DNA from: Ruegeria marisrubri
GTDB lineage: Bacteria > Pseudomonadota > Alphaproteobacteria > Rhodobacterales > Rhodobacteraceae
Length of the DNA stretch: 64,000 bases
Direction of reading: 5' to 3'
Assembly: GCF_001507595.1 (NCBI RefSeq)
Contig: NZ_LQBQ01000001.1
Coordinates: 806,001 to 870,000 of the forward strand
In this document: positions 62,330 through 64,000 of the stretch, piece after piece
Layout: each line of letters opens with the position of its first letter
How positions within the stretch are numbered: the first letter of the stretch is position 1
Program-made: the position numbers and the translations under genes
The notes under the pieces: model-generated
Databases searched by the model: none
Seen by the model: the letters and a program-made list of their open reading frames with translations, nothing else
Told to the model about the DNA's origin: nothing

Positions 62330-64000
62330 GCGAGTACTCCTTGTCTTGCGGCGCGGCCGCGTTGCAGGAAGGCGATCAGGCCCAGAAGGAGAAGCGCAGG
62401 AATGAACATGAGCTCCTTGGGCAGTCCCTCGGCACGCTCCAGAACGGACACGATGCGAACTGGCTCATCTCCGTAGAAGTCATAATTGCCGAGTGTTTCG
62501 AAAAGCGGCGTCCCCGGGAACGGCTCTTCCAGCTTGAGCATGCCATCCTCTTCGAACACCAGCAGGCCCTGCGCTTCAAGTCGCGCAGCCCCATCGGCAC
62601 CTTCGCCGATCGTTAGCGTGACATGAGATTCGCGCAGCTTGCCGGAATCGAAATCCGGGCCCTCTACGACAAGACGCCATTCGGTGCCAGGCTCGACCGC
62701 GCCAGCCTCTTGCACCAGCTCAGACGGTGGAATCTCGGCGTAAGGATCCTGCACCATGTTCATGAAGAAACCGGGCCGGAACAGCGCGAATGCGATCAGG
62801 ATGAGAGCGACGCTTTCCCAGATCCGCGAACGGGTCAGGAACCAGCCCATGGTGCCCGCGGTGAACACCAGGATGCCGATGGTCGCCACGATGAACACGA
62901 TGATGCCCTGCATCCACGTCACATCGATCAGCAACAGGTCGGTGTTGAAGATGAACACGAAGGGCAGCGCCACGGTCCGCAGGCTGTAGAAGAAGGCCAC
63001 GAAACCGGTGCGAATGGCATCACCGCCGGAAACGGCCGCCGCGGCAAAGCTGGCAAGCCCCACGGGTGGCGTCACATCGGCCATGATCCCGAAGTAGAAG
63101 ACGAAGAGATGCACCGCGATCAGAGGCACGATCAGGCCCGAATTGGCACCCAGTTGAACCACCACGCCCGCCATCAGTGAACTGACCACGATATAATTGG
63201 CCGTGGTCGGCAGGCCCATGCCCAGCACGAGGCTCAAGAGGCCCACCATCACCAGCATCAGGATCAGGTTGCCCCCCGACAGGAACTCGACCAGATCGGC
63301 CATCACCTGCCCGACACCCGTCAGGGTGACGGTGCCGACGATCACGCCGGCGGTGGCCGTGGCCAAAGCGATACCGATCATGTTGCGCGCACCATCGATC
63401 AGACCCTGCCAGAGGTCATGCAGGCCTTCGGCGAAAGTGGCGCCCATATTGCTCTGCCCGCGCAAGATCGCCTTGAGCGGCTTCTGTGTCACCAGGATCA
63501 CGAAGAGAAGCAGCGTCGCCCAGAAGGCCGACAGTCCCGGCGACTTCTGTTCGATCATCAGGAAGTAAACCAGAACGATGATCGGCAGCAGGTAATACAG
63601 CCCAGACTTGTAGATCTCCGCAACCTCGGGAAGCTCGACCTTCTCGGCACTGGGATCATCGGCTTCGAGATCCGGCCCCTTCGCCGCAAGCCAGAGCAGC
63701 GCGAAATAGGCCAGGAATGTCAGAACGGCCAGCACCCAGCCGGAATTCTCTGGCACTGCCGCCACGATCCAGCGGATCGGATACTGGACACCGTAGCAGA
63801 GCAAAGCAAAGCCCACGAAGAACACCGCCATGCCGGCGATCGTGCGCCCGAGCGAAACCACCTTGTCGCCCAGCGTCGGCATGTTCAGCTTCACCGCTTC
63901 GAGATGCACGATGTAGATGAGCGCGATGTAGGAAATCACCGCCGGCAGGAAGGCATGGGTGATCACCTCGACATAGGAAATGCCCACATACTCCACCATG
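62326..64000 (-). CDS. TRAP transporter fused permease, 5' part outside window
   Basis: The C-terminal roughly 557 residues of a fused small-and-large TRAP permease (TAXI type). Many membrane helices include the DctM signatures GVGQVMADLVEFLSGGN and LGMGLPTTANYIVVSSLM. A soluble C-terminal DUF3394-like domain (roughly EPGTEWRLVVEGPDF onward) and a last helix close the protein. The frame runs to the window edge and the first ATG at 63999 is probably internal, as fused permeases have 600-900 residues. The solute-binding protein should lie further upstream. A Usp gene overlaps its end. Confidence 0.9.
   Translation of the reverse strand, partial: MVEYVGISYVEVITHAFLPAVISYIALIYIVHLEAVKLNMPTLGDKVVSLGRTIAGMAVFFVGFALLCYGVQYPIRWIVAAVPENSGWVLAVLTFLAYFALLWLAAKGPDLEADDPSAEKVELPEVAEIYKSGLYYLLPIIVLVYFLMIEQKSPGLSAFWATLLLFVILVTQKPLKAILRGQSNMGATFAEGLHDLWQGLIDGARNMIGIALATATAGVIVGTVTLTGVGQVMADLVEFLSGGNLILMLVMVGLLSLVLGMGLPTTANYIVVSSLMAGVVVQLGANSGLIVPLIAVHLFVFYFGIMADVTPPVGLASFAAAAVSGGDAIRTGFVAFFYSLRTVALPFVFIFNTDLLLIDVTWMQGIIVFIVATIGILVFTAGTMGWFLTRSRIWESVALILIAFALFRPGFFMNMVQDPYAEIPPSELVQEAGAVEPGTEWRLVVEGPDFDSGKLRESHVTLTIGEGADGAARLEAQGLLVFEEDGMLKLEEPFPGTPLFETLGNYDFYGDEPVRIVSVLERAEGLPKELMFIPALLLLGLIAFLQRGRAARQGVLA

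Overview
The window looks like a chromosomal segment of a marine Rhodobacterales bacterium (Roseobacter group, Ruegeria/Phaeobacter-like). The grounds are its high GC, dense housekeeping gene order, an IscR with a single late cysteine heading a suf operon, the alphaproteobacterial kinase CckA, a GTTC-N7-GTTC SOS box before recA, fused TRAP transporter genes, and a dispersed B12-dependent methyl-transfer set. I see no phage, insertion sequence, CRISPR array or integrase. The species assignment is inference from gene content; no database search was possible.

Layout. 1-3.6 kb: two DMT-family transporters (the first cut by the window edge), a P-loop ATPase and metA, whose residue 111 is Glu and so predicts acetyl- rather than succinyl-transfer. 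3.7-8.1 kb: PPK2 overlapping a TetR regulator, then on the minus strand a truncated haemoglobin overlapping a class III adenylate cyclase, a GT25 glycosyltransferase, and a small lipoprotein on the plus strand. 8.1-10.8 kb: a HerA-like ATPase, a candidate small RNA with a strong terminator, and an IalB-like protein. 10.8-16.0 kb: envelope genes (beta-ketoacyl synthase, ACP, LpxD, L,D-transpeptidase, Tat-exported DUF882 protein), then tRNA-Arg(CCG).

16.3-24.0 kb (minus strand): iscR, a NifS-like desulfurase, sufB, sufC, sufD, two YIP1 membrane proteins and sufS, tightly packed and probably controlled by palindromes before iscR. 24.2-30 kb: alpha/beta hydrolase with a coupled small gene, an SMR transporter, typA, and a secreted glycine-rich protein built from nested tandem repeats, convergent with a transglutaminase-like protease. 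30.1-40.3 kb: DUF1330, alaS, recA, a sulfotransferase-like gene, cckA, an RsmB-type methyltransferase and guaB.

40.5-46.3 kb: a methyl-cobalamin locus, with a ferredoxin/ASKHA corrinoid reactivator, a SAM methyltransferase, tRNA-Gly(CCC), methyl-THF:corrinoid methyltransferase, a MetF-like reductase and a PF13769 protein. This fits the split methionine synthase system of roseobacters and links to metA through methionine synthesis. 46.5-53 kb: Ppx/GppA with rlmE, an octahaem cytochrome coupled to a BrkB-like membrane protein, and an AI-2E-type transporter. 53-55.7 kb: a secreted arylsulfatase preceded by tandem duplications that create an 8-codon leader ORF, and a secreted HAD phosphatase. 55.7-64 kb: cardiolipin synthase, a K+-channel-like protein, an ABC transporter/AttH-lipocalin cassette, a universal stress protein and the 3' part of a fused TRAP permease.

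Most genes are ordinary. The items most worth a second look are the candidate sRNA near 9.95 kb, the haemoglobin-cyclase pair, the arylsulfatase leader, the methyl-cobalamin locus with its shared arginine-rich tails, and the repeat protein.
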